The position numbers were made by a program, and so were the translations under genes. Of a DNA stretch of 64,000 nt, positions 46,851 through 55,863 are shown one piece after another. The notes below the pieces were generated by a model, which made no database searches, was not told the origin of the DNA, and saw only the letters and a list, made by a program, of their open reading frames with translations. Where the stretch lies: contig CAWFPJ010000025.1 in assembly GCA_963817515.1 (NCBI GenBank), forward strand, positions 1 through 64,000, read 5' to 3'. The stretch's first letter is position 1; each line of letters starts with the position of its first letter. This DNA comes from DATMNI01 sp963817515 (GTDB lineage Bacteria; Acidobacteriota; Terriglobia; Bryobacterales; Bryobacteraceae).

Positions 46851-47178
46851 TGATGCGTGTTGCCATGGAACTCAGTGATCACGACATTACGTTCCTGGGC
46901 GAACTCGTGAGAATCTCGGGTCGACAGCTTGAAAAAACCAAGAACGCATCCCGCGTCCGAGCGCGCATGCAACGTGGGAATCTGGGAATTGGTCGAAGCT
47001 TGGGCCGGATATCGACAGCGTCTTTAGCAAGCTGGAGGGGTACGGACTTGTGGCCCGCGTCCCACCGCCGAACAATCTCAATATCGGCGCTGATTTCCCG
47101 AACCGTTACGTGCTACTAAAAAAGGGGCTGCGGTTTACTGAGTTGATCCAACGGAAGACATCAAAGTCCTTCGTCTGA
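46851..47178 (+). pseudogene. hypothetical gene, 3' part of the gene split by inversion
   Basis: Codons from ATG-CGT-GTT read VAMELSDHDITFLGELVRIS, GRQLEKTKN and continue, after a frameshift near 46960, as TWESGNWSKLGPDIDSVFSK, LEGYGLVARVPPPNNLNIGA, DFPNRYVLLKKGLRFTELIQ to a TGA at 47176. In frame this continues the gene whose 5' part is at 34452-34886. The C-terminus (F-S-K-L-E-G-Y-G-L-V) looks like a small winged-helix-type segment. The added frameshift shows the gene has decayed since the split. Confidence 0.7.
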
Positions 47179-47454
47179 GGCGCGGACGTGTGCCCTATTC
47201 GGATCGTCATCAGCAGCAGGCGGTCGGTCGGGGCACTTAGAAAGAACACATCTGAACAAATCTTCGCCTGGGACAAGTAGCCTGGCACGATGAGCGTGTC
47301 CCAGGCCGGAAGCGCCGACACGGTTCCGTTCCTGGTCTGGCGAAGGAACTTTCGGGTAGTCGTCATCTGCTCAGCCAGCTGCGCCCAGCGCAAATTCCGC
47401 CTGGAAGATTGATCCAATCACCGGAGGCATGACCACCAATGATGCTCCATCCGC
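47179..47454. other. No recognisable gene
   Basis: A minus-strand frame (e.g. ALPAWDTLIVPGYLSQ) is open here but matches nothing recognised and has no start site. Confidence 0.3.
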
Positions 47455-47585
47455 TTTTTGTTGTCGGCGTCCTGGAGGGATTTGACTCGCGTGCGGGTCA
47501 GTGGAGCCATTACGATGCGATTCTTCAGCTTCAGATCGCCGAGCGGGTAGGGTGACAGGAGGATCTCTGCCGGGTTGACTGACAT
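47455..47585 (-). pseudogene. Old Yellow Enzyme-family N-terminal fragment
   Basis: The start MSVNPAEILLSPYPLGDLKL and KNRIVMAPLTRTR is the first strand and FMN-contact loop of NADH:flavin oxidoreductase/OYE proteins (L-x-N-R-I-V-M-A-P-L-T-R). After about residue 40 the codons are unrelated. Intact family members are about 360 residues, so over 300 are lost. Confidence 0.65.
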
Positions 47586-47839
47586 GGCTCTATTCCGCAC
47601 GCCTCGATGCGCGCTCGATGACTGTTTGGGATTCTTTCAGAGGCAGACGCATGTCTGGAATTCTTCCCTTAGTGGAAGTGGATCTCGTTGAGGTCAATCG
47701 AAATAAGCACCGGCTCAGGCACCTTTTGGCGATTAGCGTCGCCGCTGCCCGAACCGTTCCACTGAACCCGTTCCAGGTTGACCGCCAGCCCGGTTGCCCG
47801 TTAGAATTGACGCACCATCTACTGAGATTGAAGAATGCC

Positions 47840-48475
47840 ATGACCGCTCCTCTCCCTCCTTTGCTCTTTATCATCGCCTTCCACGCGTTCGGGCAAAGCA
47901 TGAACGAAAAGCCTGGGGAGATCCTGGATCGCGCCGTATCCGATTTCCAGCAGGGCCGCATCGCGCAGGCAGTGGATGGCTTTGACCGAGTCACGAAGCT
48001 CGTTCCAGCCTACGCTCCGCAGCTCTGGCAGCGCGGGATCGCGCTCTACTATGCAGGGCGATACAAGGATTGCCGCGCGCAGTTCGAATCGCATCGCACG
48101 GTGAATCCCGATGATGTGGAAAACGCGGCTTGGCATTTTCTTTGCGTGGCGCGCGGCGAATCGGCGGAGAAGGCAAAACGCGCGTTGCTGCCAGTCGGTC
48201 CCGATTCGAGAATACCTATGCGCGAGATTTATGAGATGTTCCGCGGCAACTACACCCCGGAGCAGGTGATGCGGGCCGCGAGGGACGGGATCGATGCACA
48301 GTTTTATGCATATCTTTATACCGGCTTGTACTACGAGGCATTGGGGGATGCCGAACGTGCGCTGCGGCAGATCACTGAAGCCGCCGGCGATCGCTTTTCG
48401 GCGGCGGGTTACATGCACGAAGTGGCGCGCGTGCACCGCGACTTGTTGAGCCGGGCGAAGCCAGGAATCCCATGA
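47840..48475 (+). CDS. exported TPR-repeat protein
   Basis: A 211-residue protein from ATG 47840 (MTAPLPPLLFIIAFHAFGQS), a signal peptide. The body has TPR helices: ILDRAVSDFQQGRIAQAVDG, LWQRGIALYYAGRYKDCRAQ, AQFYAYLYTGLYYEALGDAE, then RALRQITEA. It resembles the tetratricopeptide part of NlpI-like or TPR_2 proteins. The stop overlaps the start of the next gene by 4 bp, so the two are translationally coupled. Probably a periplasmic scaffold; the partner is unknown. Confidence 0.75.
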   Translation: MTAPLPPLLFIIAFHAFGQSMNEKPGEILDRAVSDFQQGRIAQAVDGFDRVTKLVPAYAPQLWQRGIALYYAGRYKDCRAQFESHRTVNPDDVENAAWHFLCVARGESAEKAKRALLPVGPDSRIPMREIYEMFRGNYTPEQVMRAARDGIDAQFYAYLYTGLYYEALGDAERALRQITEAAGDRFSAAGYMHEVARVHRDLLSRAKPGIP

Positions 48476-49929
48476 AAATCCGCTTTCTCTGGGCGGCCTC
48501 GGTCCTGGCTCTCTACGCCCAGACATTTCGCGACCCGGCGCCTCCTGTGGCGCAGACCCCGCCCTCCGTGCAGGCGCCTGTGGCCAGAACCAATCCCGCG
48601 ATCCGCTTTCACGCCAGGCCGAAACCATTGCCGGCAGGGGCGGCCACCAGCGATTGGGCCTCGTTCCTGGGGCCTTCGCATAGCGGTACGTCGCCGGAAA
48701 CCAAACTACTGCGCGACTGGCCGAAAGGCGGTCCCACGCTGCTTTGGGAGATGGCGAAAGGCACCGGATACAGTTCACCCGCGATTTCACAGGACCGGCT
48801 GGTGTACTTTCACCGCCAGGGCGACCAGGAGAAGGTCGAGTGCCTGCATCCTGAAACGGGAGAGAAGTACTGGGATTTCAGCTACCCCACGCGGTTCGAG
48901 GATCGCTACGGCTACAATAACGGCCCGCGCGCCAGCCCGGTGATCGACGGCGATCGCGTGTACACGTACGGCGCCGAGGGAAAACTGCATTGCCTCAAGT
49001 TGCAGACCGGGCAGGTCTATTGGAAGCGCGATCTTTCCGCTGAATTCAAAGTGCCGCAGGACTTCTTTGGCACGGCGACCACGCCTCTGATCGAAGGCGA
49101 ACTGCTGATCATCAACGTTGGCGCGCCGCGGGGGCCAACCGTGGCGGCGTTTCACAAGCTCAGCGGAAAAATGGTTTGGGGCGCCGGGAACGAATGGGGC
49201 TCAAGTTACGCCTCACCAGTGCCTGCCACGATTGGCGGCCAGCGCCGTGTGTTCGTATTCGCCGGCGGGGAAAGTCAGCCGCCCTCTGGCGGGTTGCTGG
49301 CGATCGATCCTGCGAACGGGGCCATCGACTTTATGTTCCCGTGGCGCAGCCGAAGCTATGAATCGGTGAACGCCGCCTCACCAGTGGTCGCGGGAAATCA
49401 GGTGTTCGTCTCGGCAAGTTATCGAACGGGAGGTGCGCTGCTTAATCTCCTGCCGAACGGAAAGTACACCGTTGCCTGGACCTCGCAGGAGATCGGGACG
49501 CACTTCAATACCGCGATCCAAAAGGACGGCTACCTCTACGCATTCGATGGCCGCAACGAGCCGGACGCCTCGCTGGTGTGTGTTGAAATCAAGACCGGAA
49601 AGGTGATGTGGCGCGTCAATCCGGAGTGGGATGAAACGTTTGTGGTGGACGGCAAAACCATAAACCAGCGATTGGGGATCTATCGCGGCACGCTGCTGGC
49701 GGTGGATGGGCACTTCCTGTGCCTGGGAGAGATGGGACATTTGCTGTGGCTGGATCTTTCGCCGCAAGGCTACAAGGAGCTTGCGCGGACTTCGCTGTTT
49801 GCGGCGCGAGAAACGTGGTCACTTCCGGTACTCAGCCGGGGATTGCTCTACATCAGCCAGCATTCGCGCGAGGTGATCAACCGGAAGGGGCCCAGGTTGC
49901 TCTGTTACGATTTGCGGGCGGAAAAGTAA
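48472..49929 (+). CDS. PQQ-like beta-propeller protein
   Basis: A 485-residue exported protein (signal MKIRFLWAASVLALYAQTF). After a Pro-rich linker come repeated propeller blades: WASFLGPSHSGTSPETKLLR, GTGYSSPAISQDRLVYFHRQ, KVECLHPETGEKYWDFSYPT, ASPVIDGDRVYTYGAEGKLH and CLKLQTGQVYWKRDLSAEF. This is the outer-membrane assembly/quinoprotein-like propeller superfamily (BamB/PQQ_2). The family in this phylum often lacks PQQ and acts as a binding scaffold. It overlaps the TPR gene by 4 bp. Confidence 0.8.
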   Translation: MKIRFLWAASVLALYAQTFRDPAPPVAQTPPSVQAPVARTNPAIRFHARPKPLPAGAATSDWASFLGPSHSGTSPETKLLRDWPKGGPTLLWEMAKGTGYSSPAISQDRLVYFHRQGDQEKVECLHPETGEKYWDFSYPTRFEDRYGYNNGPRASPVIDGDRVYTYGAEGKLHCLKLQTGQVYWKRDLSAEFKVPQDFFGTATTPLIEGELLIINVGAPRGPTVAAFHKLSGKMVWGAGNEWGSSYASPVPATIGGQRRVFVFAGGESQPPSGGLLAIDPANGAIDFMFPWRSRSYESVNAASPVVAGNQVFVSASYRTGGALLNLLPNGKYTVAWTSQEIGTHFNTAIQKDGYLYAFDGRNEPDASLVCVEIKTGKVMWRVNPEWDETFVVDGKTINQRLGIYRGTLLAVDGHFLCLGEMGHLLWLDLSPQGYKELARTSLFAARETWSLPVLSRGLLYISQHSREVINRKGPRLLCYDLRAEK

Positions 49930-50010
49930 CCGGACACGAAACGCTGGATCATGCTTTGTCTCGATCGAATAGTTCGAGCCACAAACAGTGCTAAGCTTGG
50001 CGTGTACAAT

Positions 50011-50571
50011 ATGAGACCCACGAATCTGAAATGCATCTGGATGGTATTCACCGGCTTCCTGGGAGTGCTCGGCGCGGCCGATGTTCCGAAATATGACTAT
50101 CGTCTCCTGGCCACTACCAGAACGCCAACCATGGAGAAGGAACTTAACGCGGCGGCTGATGCGGGATATTCATTCTCCTCCGTCATGGGCGGGCAAACCG
50201 GTATCGGGGGAAAAGAAGTAGTTGTCGTCATGACTACGAAACTCGGCGCGGAATCCCAGGGCGTCAAACAATATAAGCTGCTGGCAACTTCCCGGACCTC
50301 TACAATGCAGAAGGAATTGCAGCAAGCAGGCGACGAAGGATTTGATTTTTGCGGTCAGACAGTATTCCAGTCGGCGTTGGGCGGAAAAGAGGTGAGTGTC
50401 ATTTTGGAGCGCAACTCATCGTCCCCGAAGAGGACGATAGAATACAAACTCCTTGCGACAACCAAGACTTCCACCATGGAGAAGGAACTCAAGGAGGCTG
50501 GTGGGGCAGGATTCGAATTCCTGGAGGTAGTGGTTGGCAGCACGGCCGTCGGTAGAGAGCGGAACGGTTGA
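50011..50571 (+). CDS. exported protein with three tandem about 50-residue repeats
   Basis: A 186-residue protein with signal peptide MRPTNLKCIWMVFTGFLGVL (cleaved near GAAD). Three repeats follow at about 28-77, 86-135 and 141-186: YRLLATTRTPTMEKELNAAA, YKLLATSRTSTMQKELQQAG and YKLLATTKTSTMEKELKEAG. Each ends in a G-G-K-E-V-x-V strand in the first two. The pattern resembles DUF4177-like modules. In the third repeat an extra base near 50560 would put the end (GTVERNDASPC) in another frame ending at 50596, so this copy may be frameshifted. Function unknown. Confidence 0.7.
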   Translation: MRPTNLKCIWMVFTGFLGVLGAADVPKYDYRLLATTRTPTMEKELNAAADAGYSFSSVMGGQTGIGGKEVVVVMTTKLGAESQGVKQYKLLATSRTSTMQKELQQAGDEGFDFCGQTVFQSALGGKEVSVILERNSSSPKRTIEYKLLATTKTSTMEKELKEAGGAGFEFLEVVVGSTAVGRERNG

Positions 50572-50579
50572 GCGCAACG

Positions 50580-50759
50580 ATGCCAGCCCCTGTTAAGAAC
50601 ACCAAGATAGAGACTTTTCCGATTACCTACCGAGGAAAGGCCGCCACCCTGCGGATGGAATTGAAGAAGGATGACGTGGATGAAATTGAGATTTGGTTTG
50701 TCACTCAGTTGGAACTCGCCCAGGAGATCCAAACAAAAATGAAGGGATTACTGCGCTAG
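50580..50759 (+). CDS. small hypothetical protein
   Basis: A 59-residue product from ATG 50580: MPAPVKNTKIETFPITYRGK, then AATLRMELKKDDVDEIEIWF and a helical end. It begins 8 bp after the previous stop, so it is probably co-transcribed. It looks like a compact alpha/beta protein. No family was recognised. A further open frame with uncertain coding character runs on to 50935. Confidence 0.5.
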   Translation: MPAPVKNTKIETFPITYRGKAATLRMELKKDDVDEIEIWFVTQLELAQEIQTKMKGLLR

Positions 50760-50961
50760 CTGCGGTTCGTTGGATCTGCGGATTGAAGCAGGACGAGCTT
50801 GACGCTGGCGAAAATGTGTTGGTCGGAGACCTGAATCTGACTGCTCTCCGTAGGATCAGGACAGTTTGGAATAAGGTCTATGGTCCCGCGAACCGTGTTC
50901 CGGAAGCCTACAAACGAATGCGGTCGGAGCATTAAGACGCGCACAACATATTTTCGGCTTG

Positions 50962-51795
50962 CTATATCTTCAGGCTGTGTAGGTAAGGGTAGCTGGCTTT
51001 GATCAAGTCCGGGCTCATCTCGACGTAGTAGTTCCGGATGCCGCCGGTTTTTGCGGCGGCGAAGATCTTCTTCCAGTCGAGCACGCCCTGACCGACCGCC
51101 ACCATGCGTTTCTCGGTGTTCGACCAGTCCGAAACGTGCAGCGAGATCACGCGGCCGGGATATTTGGCGAGAAACTCCGCGGGCTCGAACCCTAGCCGGA
51201 TCACTGCCACCTGGAACTGAATTTTCACGAGCTTCGGATCCAGCATGCGCATGAACTCGTCATAGATGAGTACCCCGTCGATTTTCGTAAACTCGACATC
51301 GTGGTTGTGGTAGCCGAGCTGGATGCCGGCCTTGCGGGTCTGCTCTCCCGCCTTGTTCAGCCACTCCGAGACGCGCTTCCACTCATCCATGGGGGCGTTC
51401 GGCTTAATGCCGGGGTGCGCCAGGATCATCTGCTTGAGGCCGAGGTCCTTGGCGAAGGCGATCCGCTCTTCGAGGTGATCCCTGATCTCCTCGGCTCCGT
51501 AGTGGCTGCTTTCGCAGGTCAGGCCCGTCGAGCGGATCCGGTCGCGAAGATCGGATGCCTTCATGTTCAGCAGCGAGCCGAATCCGGACTTCTGATAGCC
51601 GGGCGGCGAGCACAACTCAACCGTGCGGTAGCCGGCGGCGGCCATGTCTTTGAGTGTTCCCTCGAAATCCGCGCCGATCATCTGCCGGACGGAGTAGGAC
51701 TGGAATCCGATCGGGAGCCCGAGCGGATCGGCCGCGAGCCGCGCGGCGGCGAGGCCCACGGTCGTTCGTTTGAGAAACTGCCTTCTGGAAGTCAT
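50962..51795 (-). CDS. sugar phosphate isomerase/epimerase-like TIM-barrel protein, Tat-exported
   Basis: A 277-residue protein. The start MTSRRQFLKRTTVGLAAARL is a clear twin-Arg signal (R-R-Q-F-L-K). The barrel includes IGFQSYSVRQMIGADFEGTL, AGYRTVELCSPPGYQKSGFG, QMILAHPGIKPNAPMDEWKR, LGYHNHDVEFTKIDG and ISLHVSDWSN. These are the xylose isomerase-like/AP-endonuclease-2 superfamily metal positions (His, Glu, His). Acidobacterial genomes carry many such exported proteins of unknown substrate. Confidence 0.8.
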   Translation of the reverse strand: MTSRRQFLKRTTVGLAAARLAADPLGLPIGFQSYSVRQMIGADFEGTLKDMAAAGYRTVELCSPPGYQKSGFGSLLNMKASDLRDRIRSTGLTCESSHYGAEEIRDHLEERIAFAKDLGLKQMILAHPGIKPNAPMDEWKRVSEWLNKAGEQTRKAGIQLGYHNHDVEFTKIDGVLIYDEFMRMLDPKLVKIQFQVAVIRLGFEPAEFLAKYPGRVISLHVSDWSNTEKRMVAVGQGVLDWKKIFAAAKTGGIRNYYVEMSPDLIKASYPYLHSLKI

Positions 51796-51825
51796 CGTTA
51801 CCTCATATGAATCATAAACGCTTCT

Positions 51826-52045
51826 TCAGGACCGCGATTCGCTGGCCTGGGCGAGGCCCCGAGATTTGCGGAGATGCGACGCACTGCCGTACAGCTCGAG
51901 GATGGAACGCGTGTACCGGTACGCATCCGGCAGCGATGGCACGACAATAACTTCCAGGTGCGCGACGAGCGCCGCGGCTTCGGGAAGATCGGCCACGCGA
52001 AGGACATTCAACAGGGGAGGACCTTGCCAGTGGCTTGAGGGCGGG
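51826..52045 (-). pseudogene. C-terminal fragment, possibly of an alpha/beta-hydrolase esterase
   Basis: The frame reads PLLNVLRVADLPEAAALVAH, LEVIVVPSLPDAYRYTRSIL and ELYGSASHLRKSRGL to a stop at 51826. The V-L-x-x-A-D-L-P-x-x-A-A-L-V-A pattern resembles the end of acetylxylan-esterase-type hydrolases. It has no start and no catalytic centre. Confidence 0.4.
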
Positions 52046-52051
52046 GGGACC

Positions 52052-52297
52052 CTAGCAAGCCCGCTAGTCCAGACTGGACACAACCTGAGCTACCTCATGG
52101 GAGTCGCGAACCTCGGACCGGCTACAGCTAGTCAGGTTACGGTCACCGATGTTCTTCCGCCAGGAACGAAGTTCGTCAGCGCTTCGTGGGTGGCAGGCTC
52201 CTGCACCTTGGGAGGTGGCGTGCCCAATTGTCCTACTCCGAAACCGGGGCTGCCCTGTTCCATTGCGACGCGCTTCGTTCTGAGTGTTGCGGCTTAG
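52052..52297 (+). pseudogene. DUF11-type extracellular repeat fragment
   Basis: The frame reads LVQTGHNLSYLMGVANLGPA, TASQVTVTDVLPPGTKFVSA and SCTLGGGVPNCPTPKPGLPC, a single DUF11/conserved-repeat Ig-like module (N-x-G-P-x-x-A-x-x-V-x-V-T-D-x-L-P). Such modules form the stalks of large surface proteins. No start or other modules remain. Confidence 0.6.
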
Positions 52298-52546
52298 AGC
52301 AGACTGGGTGGTCGGCGCAACGTGGCTCTCCAGACCTGCTTCTGGCCATTCGCCAGGCAAACTCTCTTGCGAATCGCGATGGGAATGAGCATCCTCGACA
52401 TTGAGCCCACCTCAGCGACGCACCGCCACCGCAGACAACCGTTTCCGGTTCATTCAGGCCAACGTCGGCAACTCCGTAAACCCCGCTCTGCTGATCCTGG
52501 TCCGAGTCGGCACCGACTGGCGCCGGTAATTCACGCTCTCTCCTTT

Positions 52547-55500
52547 TTATTGGACGACATGGGTAATAGGGGTAGAGGAACTTTCCGCAAACACACCGGA
52601 CCCGCGATAAACCGCTTTGACGTCGTACTTACCTGCAGTCAGCCCCGGCATGCTGAAGGTTGCGGTGCCCTTGGTGTCAAGAGATGCGGTTCCCAGAGCA
52701 GTGTCGCCGGCATAAAAAATCACTGCTCCAGTGGGAGTCGCTCCGTCTGATGGAGTTGCGGCTACGACAGTCGTGAACGTCACAGGTTGTCCGGATGTTG
52801 ACGGATTCGGCGTGGAACTAATCGTGGCGGTCGTAGCCCGCTTCTCCACGGTCTGTGTTAGCGCGGGCGAAGTGCTGGCGGCGTAACTCCCGTCGCCGAT
52901 ATAGACCGCCGTGATCGTCTTCGAGCCGGGCGCGAGATTGGAGGTGGTGAGAGTCGCCTGGCCCGCGTTCAATGTTGCCGTCCCTACACAGGTAGGCCCA
53001 TCCATAAACTTGACGGATCCGGTAGCCGCCGCTGGATTTACCTTCGCGAGCAACGCGATCGCCTGCCCTGCAAAAGAACGTTCCGCCGAGGAGGCAATCG
53101 ATGTGGCTGTTGGTGCGATCGCCGGCGGAGCCGGTAAGGCCGGGGCCTTGATGACAGTCTCGCGGGCTTCCTGGTCACGCCGCAGCCAAATGTAAAGCGA
53201 CGAGTCGTGAGCAGGCGGGTCCGGAAGACTCACTTGAATCGATTGCTTCAGTCCCGGTCCGGGAAGCGGCGTCGGCAGGTCCGAAACATTAACCCCGCTG
53301 CTCTTATCCCATCCCAACTTCTCGATCATCTCCAGATTCTGGCCGGTGAGCTGATACTCGTGAGTCGCGCCGGCCGCCGCTGTGTTAACCACGGTAAACG
53401 CGTCGATCCTAGGTACGCGTACAATATGCGCCAGCGCAAAAGGCTGTGAACGGCCGCCGAGGCCGTTGTCGATCACCGCCTGAATCGAACAGCCGGCAGG
53501 CAGGCGATCGGTCTCCATAGCAAGAAACAGTTGATCCGGCGAAAGCTGTTGCAAATTCGAGGTGGCGGTCTGCTCGCCAATGTGGAGGGCCGCGTTGGCC
53601 CCAACGCCCTCCGCGCATGCTAGTCGCAAAACGCTCTGCCGGTCGATGTTTTTTACATCGAGCATCGCATTCAGCGTGTATCCCGCCGGAAACTCATTGG
53701 AGCGGACATTTACCGCGATTTCCTTTGGCGGGGACAGTTTCGCGCTCGCGATGACTGGCAGTGGGCCCGTGATCTGGACGGCGTCGCGTAACTGGAGTGG
53801 CTCAATGCGATCCTCCAGATAAGCGGCGACGGGCAGCACCGTCCCTGATCGTGGTGACGGCTTCAGTTCAACCGTGAGGCTCCGTTCCGTCTGATTGGGA
53901 GCCGGGGGGCTGAGATTGAAGACGATGCCGGACGCCTCCAGTCTGCTGACCTGCTCGAGTCGCTCGCCTTTTAGCACAAAGTGCTGTGTGACCGCGCCCT
54001 CGTTGAGGAGAATCGGCAGGTTGTTGAACTTTGGCGGATTGGGGAGAACCTTGAAATCGACGCGGTGACTCTTGTCGTCCTGCTGCGTGATCAGGAGATG
54101 ATAGATACCGGGATCCAGGTGTCCGGTGTCGAGCTGGATATCCACATGGTCCTGGGGACCTTTCCGCAAACCCTTGGGCAACAAAAAGCGAACGCTTTCT
54201 GGAGTCGCGAACTCGTCATTCGCCTTTTGCAATTGGATGTTTGTAGTGAACTCGAAATCGCCGCCCGTGAGCATCACGGGAACTTTGCCGGATTTCGCCA
54301 GCACGCGGTCCTGCGAGGCCGTATCGAGATGCGCGTTCTTAAAATCGCCGAGCGGTACGACATGCACCGTCCCGGTAGCCTCGAAGGGAGTCCAATCCCA
54401 TAACCCGCCCAGTTTGTAATCGCCCGCCGGGAGATTGGCTTGCGTCAAATCCAGTTCCAGGGCTTGCTGATTCCCGAGCTTAACCACCGGGATCGAAACC
54501 TTCTTCTGGTCGCGGGACAGCGTCCATTGGCGCGCCCGATCCAGGTATTTCCACGCTGGTCCCGGCACATCGACCGGCATAGGCGTCTTCTGTGTGACCG
54601 GGATGAAATTCGCGTCGCCGATGTGGATCCCAGGTGGAGGCATATTCGGCACACGGCTTGCCCAAATATAAGCGGCCCTGGTGTGCGGCGGCAAAGGCCC
54701 TTGTTGGCCGCATAAATTGATGCCGGAATCGGACCCGGTCAACGGCTGCGCGAAGGAAGCGCGGAACTGCGTATCGGGGAATGCGATCGCGCGCAGATCG
54801 AGCAACATCGCCGTTCCGCCGGCAGCCAGTCCGACTGGGCTGCCGAAAAAGAGCGTACCTGCCATGCTAGCCAGGCTGGTTGTTTGTCCGACAGCTTGCG
54901 GGGTGGAACCGGCCAGCGGATTGTAGGTTGCCAGTTGGGGGTTCATAGCCGCAAATAGCGTCGCAGCCTGGGTCTGCGCGGGGGCGCTCCGGTTGATTTG
55001 CACTGCGAACCCATAGGTCGAAGCGAAGCCGTTGAGGGCGGCATTCACGCTTGCCGAGGAACTCTCGCTGTTCGACAATGTCGCTACCAACTGCTCCGCC
55101 TGCGCCGTTTTATCTGCATAATCCGCCAACTGCGCGATCAGGACCTCGTCTCGCGATAGAAACTTGGCGACCTTTTTCTTGTTTAGTCCCGACGGGCCAT
55201 ACACCACCGCCGCCACCGCAATGGTCTGCGTCATCTTCCATTCCTGCGGCTTGTCCGCGGGCTTCGGATCGGTAACGATAATATCTTCATCGCCCGGTAT
55301 GCGTTTTTCCGGGACGAGCACCAGCGCAACCTCGCCTGGCCGCTTCTCTTTGCCGCGCAGAACGGGAGCATAGAGCAACGTATCGCCCTCGCTCAGATTA
55401 TTGATGGTGCGAAACGGGAGACGCTGATCGCCAGCTGCTACCTGAAGGTCCATTGCCCCCATCGGAGGACCTGCGGGACAGGCGACGAAAGGAGGCGCTT

Positions 55501-55612
55501 CAGGCGCTGCGGCGGCGGGGTTCAGTTGCGGTGTCTTCGAATCAGGGCCCTTGTTCTGCGCCTGCAGCAGAAGGCCTACGTACAGTGTCAAGGCTGTGGT
55601 TCGTAATGCCAT
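52547..55612 (-). CDS. large exported protein with two C-terminal Ig-like (Big_3_5) repeats
   Basis: A 1021-residue protein with signal MALRTTALTLYVGLLLQAQN. Residues about 60-350 contain LYAPVLRGKEKRPGEVALVL, TQTIAVAAVVYGPSGLNKKK and a helical segment (ADKTAQAEQLVATLSNSES). The centre (about 350-840) is a string of beta-sandwich-like segments with regular VAAYLEDRIEPLQLRDAVQI type strands. The last 180 residues hold two Big_3_5 modules: SFAGQAIALLAKVNPAAATG with KTITAVYIGDGSYAAS, and STSGQPVTFTTVVAATPSDG with GKYDVKAVYRGSGVFAES. It is probably a surface or periplasmic structural protein; the family of the main part is not recognised. Confidence 0.75.
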   Translation of the reverse strand: MALRTTALTLYVGLLLQAQNKGPDSKTPQLNPAAAAPEAPPFVACPAGPPMGAMDLQVAAGDQRLPFRTINNLSEGDTLLYAPVLRGKEKRPGEVALVLVPEKRIPGDEDIIVTDPKPADKPQEWKMTQTIAVAAVVYGPSGLNKKKVAKFLSRDEVLIAQLADYADKTAQAEQLVATLSNSESSSASVNAALNGFASTYGFAVQINRSAPAQTQAATLFAAMNPQLATYNPLAGSTPQAVGQTTSLASMAGTLFFGSPVGLAAGGTAMLLDLRAIAFPDTQFRASFAQPLTGSDSGINLCGQQGPLPPHTRAAYIWASRVPNMPPPGIHIGDANFIPVTQKTPMPVDVPGPAWKYLDRARQWTLSRDQKKVSIPVVKLGNQQALELDLTQANLPAGDYKLGGLWDWTPFEATGTVHVVPLGDFKNAHLDTASQDRVLAKSGKVPVMLTGGDFEFTTNIQLQKANDEFATPESVRFLLPKGLRKGPQDHVDIQLDTGHLDPGIYHLLITQQDDKSHRVDFKVLPNPPKFNNLPILLNEGAVTQHFVLKGERLEQVSRLEASGIVFNLSPPAPNQTERSLTVELKPSPRSGTVLPVAAYLEDRIEPLQLRDAVQITGPLPVIASAKLSPPKEIAVNVRSNEFPAGYTLNAMLDVKNIDRQSVLRLACAEGVGANAALHIGEQTATSNLQQLSPDQLFLAMETDRLPAGCSIQAVIDNGLGGRSQPFALAHIVRVPRIDAFTVVNTAAAGATHEYQLTGQNLEMIEKLGWDKSSGVNVSDLPTPLPGPGLKQSIQVSLPDPPAHDSSLYIWLRRDQEARETVIKAPALPAPPAIAPTATSIASSAERSFAGQAIALLAKVNPAAATGSVKFMDGPTCVGTATLNAGQATLTTSNLAPGSKTITAVYIGDGSYAASTSPALTQTVEKRATTATISSTPNPSTSGQPVTFTTVVAATPSDGATPTGAVIFYAGDTALGTASLDTKGTATFSMPGLTAGKYDVKAVYRGSGVFAESSSTPITHVVQ

Positions 55613-55734
55613 TCTTCACCCAGTATAGCGACCCGTCAGCAGACAAAACCCGAACCCAGACACAGGCGCCAATGGACAATCCCGCGCCGCGTGAACAATG
55701 TCACGGCCGCGCGATGGTTTAAACGGTTTCTCGA

Positions 55735-55863
55735 TTAATCGATCTTGCGGCGCGTTCTCCGACCCGCTTGTGGCGCATAATGCAACCCAATCAAAGAACT
55801 TGCGGCGACACCGAAACAAACACCCGCCACGAAATAAGCAGCGCTTCGGTCATGCAGTAACAT
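55735..55863 (-). CDS. small YtxH-like membrane protein
   Basis: A 42-residue product: MLLHDRSAAYFVAGVCFGVA, ASSLIGLHYAPQAGRRTRRK, ID. A GAAGGA ribosome site precedes the ATG (55861-55863). One glycine-rich hydrophobic helix followed by L-x-Y-A-P-x-x-G-R-x-T-R is the hallmark of YtxH/gas-vesicle-like small envelope proteins. It lies upstream of the 1021-residue protein on the same strand, with 122 bp between them. Confidence 0.55.
   Translation of the reverse strand: MLLHDRSAAYFVAGVCFGVAASSLIGLHYAPQAGRRTRRKID

Noticed and set aside
47618..47839. In-frame upstream extension of the TPR gene from 47618
   Set aside because: The extension has no signal-like or domain-like character, while the ATG at 47840 opens directly into a signal peptide.
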